Source of the DNA: Candidatus Hydrogenedentes bacterium UBA2224
Lineage (GTDB): Bacteria > Hydrogenedentota > Hydrogenedentia > Hydrogenedentales > SLHB01
Length of the DNA stretch: 6,360 nucleotides
NCBI GenBank assembly: GCA_002348185.1
Contig: DDYW01000217.1
Location: 58,897-65,256, forward strand
Direction: 5' to 3'
The notes below the pieces were generated by a model. That model saw only the letters and a program-made list of their open reading frames with translations. It had not been told where the DNA came from and did no database searches. The first letter of the stretch is position 1; every line of letters begins with the position of its first letter. Of the stretch, positions 5,303-6,360 are shown piece after piece. Made by a program: the position numbers and the translations under genes.

Positions 5303-6163
5303 ATGGCAAAGAAACAAAAGGGCAGCCGGGTAAAAGAAATTCTGAGCACGTCGCGCGACGCCGAGGGCGAAATCAAGTCGTTCTGGCAGAGCGTCCAGGA
5401 GAAGCCCTGGCACTACGGCATCGGGGCCGCCGTGATCGTGGCCGCGATCCTGTTCACCGTCGGGTACCAACAGCACACGGCGAAGGCGAAACGGGAACTC
5501 TACACCACGTACGTGAAGGCGCTGGAAGCCGACGAGCCGGCGGAACAGGCCAAACAGCTCGAAGCCGCGGCGGCCACAGGCGCGGCCTCGCCCGAAATCA
5601 TCTACATGCTGGGAGAAACCGCCCTGAAAGTCGGCGAGTACGACAAGGCCAAGGCCGCCTTCGAACGCCTCCGCCAGGAATTCCCTGACGCCAGGCATGT
5701 GCCCGATGCCGTGGAAGCCATCGGGTTCATCGCCCAGGAAAACGAAGACTACGAAGGCGCCCTGAAAGCCTACAATGAAATTATCGAGAAATGGCCGCAG
5801 AGTTTCGCCGCGCGCCGGCAGCCGCTGAATATCGCGCGCGTGCGGGAAGCCCAGGGCGATCTCGCGGCCGCGGTGCAGGCCTATCAGGACCAGACCTTGC
5901 AGTTCCCGGGCTCCAGCGTCGCGCAGGAATCCGAAGCCGCCCTGGCCCGGCTGCGCGACTCCCATCCCGATTTGTTCCCGGAAGAGACTCCCCAAACGCC
6001 GCCCGAGACTCCAGCAGCGCCAGCTCCCGAAGCGGCTCCGGCAGCGGAGGAACTTCCAGACGTCACGTCGGCGCCCAAATTGACCATTCCGGCTGATCCG
6101 GCGGCCGCTCCGGCCGAACAGACCGCCGCACCCGAACCGGCGCCCGCCGCCAGCCAGCAATAA
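5303..6163 (+). CDS. Single-pass membrane TPR protein
   Basis: Membrane-anchored protein of 286 residues. A basic cytoplasmic N-terminus (MAKKQKGSRVKE) and a helical segment lead to one transmembrane span at about 38-55 (YGIGAAVIVAAILFTVGY), putting the rest outside the cytoplasmic membrane by the positive-inside rule. Residues about 97-204 hold roughly three tetratricopeptide repeats: SPEIIYMLGETALKVGEYDK onward, PDAVEAIGFIAQENEDYEGA onward, and a weaker third around 171-204. Residues about 226-286 are a Pro/Ala/Glu-rich, probably disordered tail. The layout of an N-terminal anchor plus periplasmic TPRs resembles YfgM-like SecYEG accessory proteins, but the resemblance is architectural only and the tail is unlike E. 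coli YfgM. The ribosome-binding site (GGAAAG, 5287-5292) is weak. It is probably the last gene of the lipoprotein operon. Confidence 0.85.
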   Translation: MAKKQKGSRVKEILSTSRDAEGEIKSFWQSVQEKPWHYGIGAAVIVAAILFTVGYQQHTAKAKRELYTTYVKALEADEPAEQAKQLEAAAATGAASPEIIYMLGETALKVGEYDKAKAAFERLRQEFPDARHVPDAVEAIGFIAQENEDYEGALKAYNEIIEKWPQSFAARRQPLNIARVREAQGDLAAAVQAYQDQTLQFPGSSVAQESEAALARLRDSHPDLFPEETPQTPPETPAAPAPEAAPAAEELPDVTSAPKLTIPADPAAAPAEQTAAPEPAPAASQQ

Positions 6164-6183
6164 TCGCGCGCTTCAAGGCAAAT

Positions 6184-6216
6184 GCGCCGGTATCAGGCCT
6201 CCGCTTGGACCGGCGC
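6184..6216 (+). terminator. Hairpin terminator candidate after the TPR gene
   Basis: GCGCCGGT (6184-6191) and ACCGGCGC (6209-6216) form a perfect 8-bp GC-rich stem with a 17-base loop, starting 20 bases after the stop codon. The following CTTATTGATT is only moderately T-rich. Placement at the end of a three-gene run supports termination. Confidence 0.5.
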
Positions 6217-6227
6217 CTTATTGATTC

Positions 6228-6240
6228 CGAACGGGGACAC
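6228..6240 (+). repeat. Dispersed motif, copy C (extended to 13 bases)
   Basis: CGAACGGGGACAC, identical over 13 bases to copy D located 112 bases downstream, and just after the terminator candidate of the TPR gene. The 112-base offset is not a multiple of three, so the repeat does not reflect a repeated peptide. Confidence 0.5.
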
Positions 6241-6339
6241 TGAGCGCCAACCTGGCATGCTTGCTGAGATCTCATGCCCTGTCGTCTCTGCGGGACTCGG
6301 CTCCTTTGGGGCTGCAAAACGGCGCCGCCGCCGGCCAAT

Positions 6340-6352
6340 CGAACGGGGACAC
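6340..6352 (+). repeat. Dispersed motif, copy D (extended to 13 bases)
   Basis: CGAACGGGGACAC, identical to copy C. AACG (6342-6345) and CGTT (6352-6355) form a small inverted repeat here that copy C lacks. The window ends 8 bases later, so the full element may be cut off. Confidence 0.5.
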
Positions 6353-6360
6353 GTTGTCGC

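Larger units (their letters stand above)
6164..6360. other. Right-end region without a convincing gene
   Basis: These 197 bases hold the terminator candidate and motif copies C and D. One + strand frame from an ATG at 6182 (or 6257) stays open to the window edge, with a basic run AKRRRR and no recognised domain. There is no ribosome-binding site before either ATG, and the first ATG overlaps the terminator stem. It is more likely non-coding or a repeat than a gene start, but truncation prevents a firm statement. Confidence 0.4.

Noticed and set aside
6063..6338. 91-codon - strand frame at the right end
   Set aside because: It overlaps the Pro/Ala-rich tail of the TPR gene and the terminator stem, is Arg-rich without motifs, and looks like a composition artefact.
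1..6360. CRISPR array, tRNA, rRNA or insertion sequence
   Set aside because: No regularly spaced repeats of suitable length, no cloverleaf or rRNA-like segments, and no transposase or terminal inverted repeats were seen on either strand.

Overview
The window is GC-rich, with strong C/G preference at third codon positions, and comes from a bacterium. It holds six protein-coding genes, all on the + strand. The best lineage clue is the H-x-DG type pseudopilin-like protein at 1907-2893, of a kind abundant in Planctomycetota, Lentisphaerota, Verrucomicrobiota and Hydrogenedentota. A Tat-signal aldo/keto reductase and small lipoproteins of unknown function fit the same kind of genome. This placement is an inference from gene content; no rRNA or other marker gene is present.

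Layout. Bases 1-263 are an upstream region with a small hairpin at the left edge, a good sigma70-like promoter (121-149) and a GC-rich leader. Next comes a signalling protein that joins a GspE/MshE-type N-terminal domain to an HDOD domain (264-1679). After a 227-base gap lies a secreted pseudopilin-like protein (1907-2893). A 282-base intergenic region follows, with a hairpin just after the stop, a 30-base near-perfect palindrome and a possible promoter, leading to the Tat-signal aldo/keto reductase (3176-4060). A 231-base gap with a possible terminator and promoter precedes an apparent three-gene envelope operon: lipoprotein (4292-4786), NTF2-like lipoprotein (4783-5259, overlapping by 4 bases) and a single-pass TPR membrane protein (5303-6163). 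A hairpin terminator candidate (6184-6216) follows. The last 197 bases contain no convincing gene, although one frame stays open to the window edge.

How the genes relate. The last three form a coherent envelope group, judged from their overlap, their spacing and the terminator after them. The first three each sit behind a sizeable gap, and I see no evidence of a shared pathway. The HDOD protein and the pseudopilin-like protein both carry modules derived from type II secretion/type IV pilus machinery, but adjacency alone is weak evidence of a link.

The most unusual signals are non-coding: a 10-base motif (GAACGGGGAC or its complement) occurring four times, always between genes, and the palindrome at 3028-3057. 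I found no CRISPR array, tRNA, rRNA, transposase or recognisable new multi-gene system.
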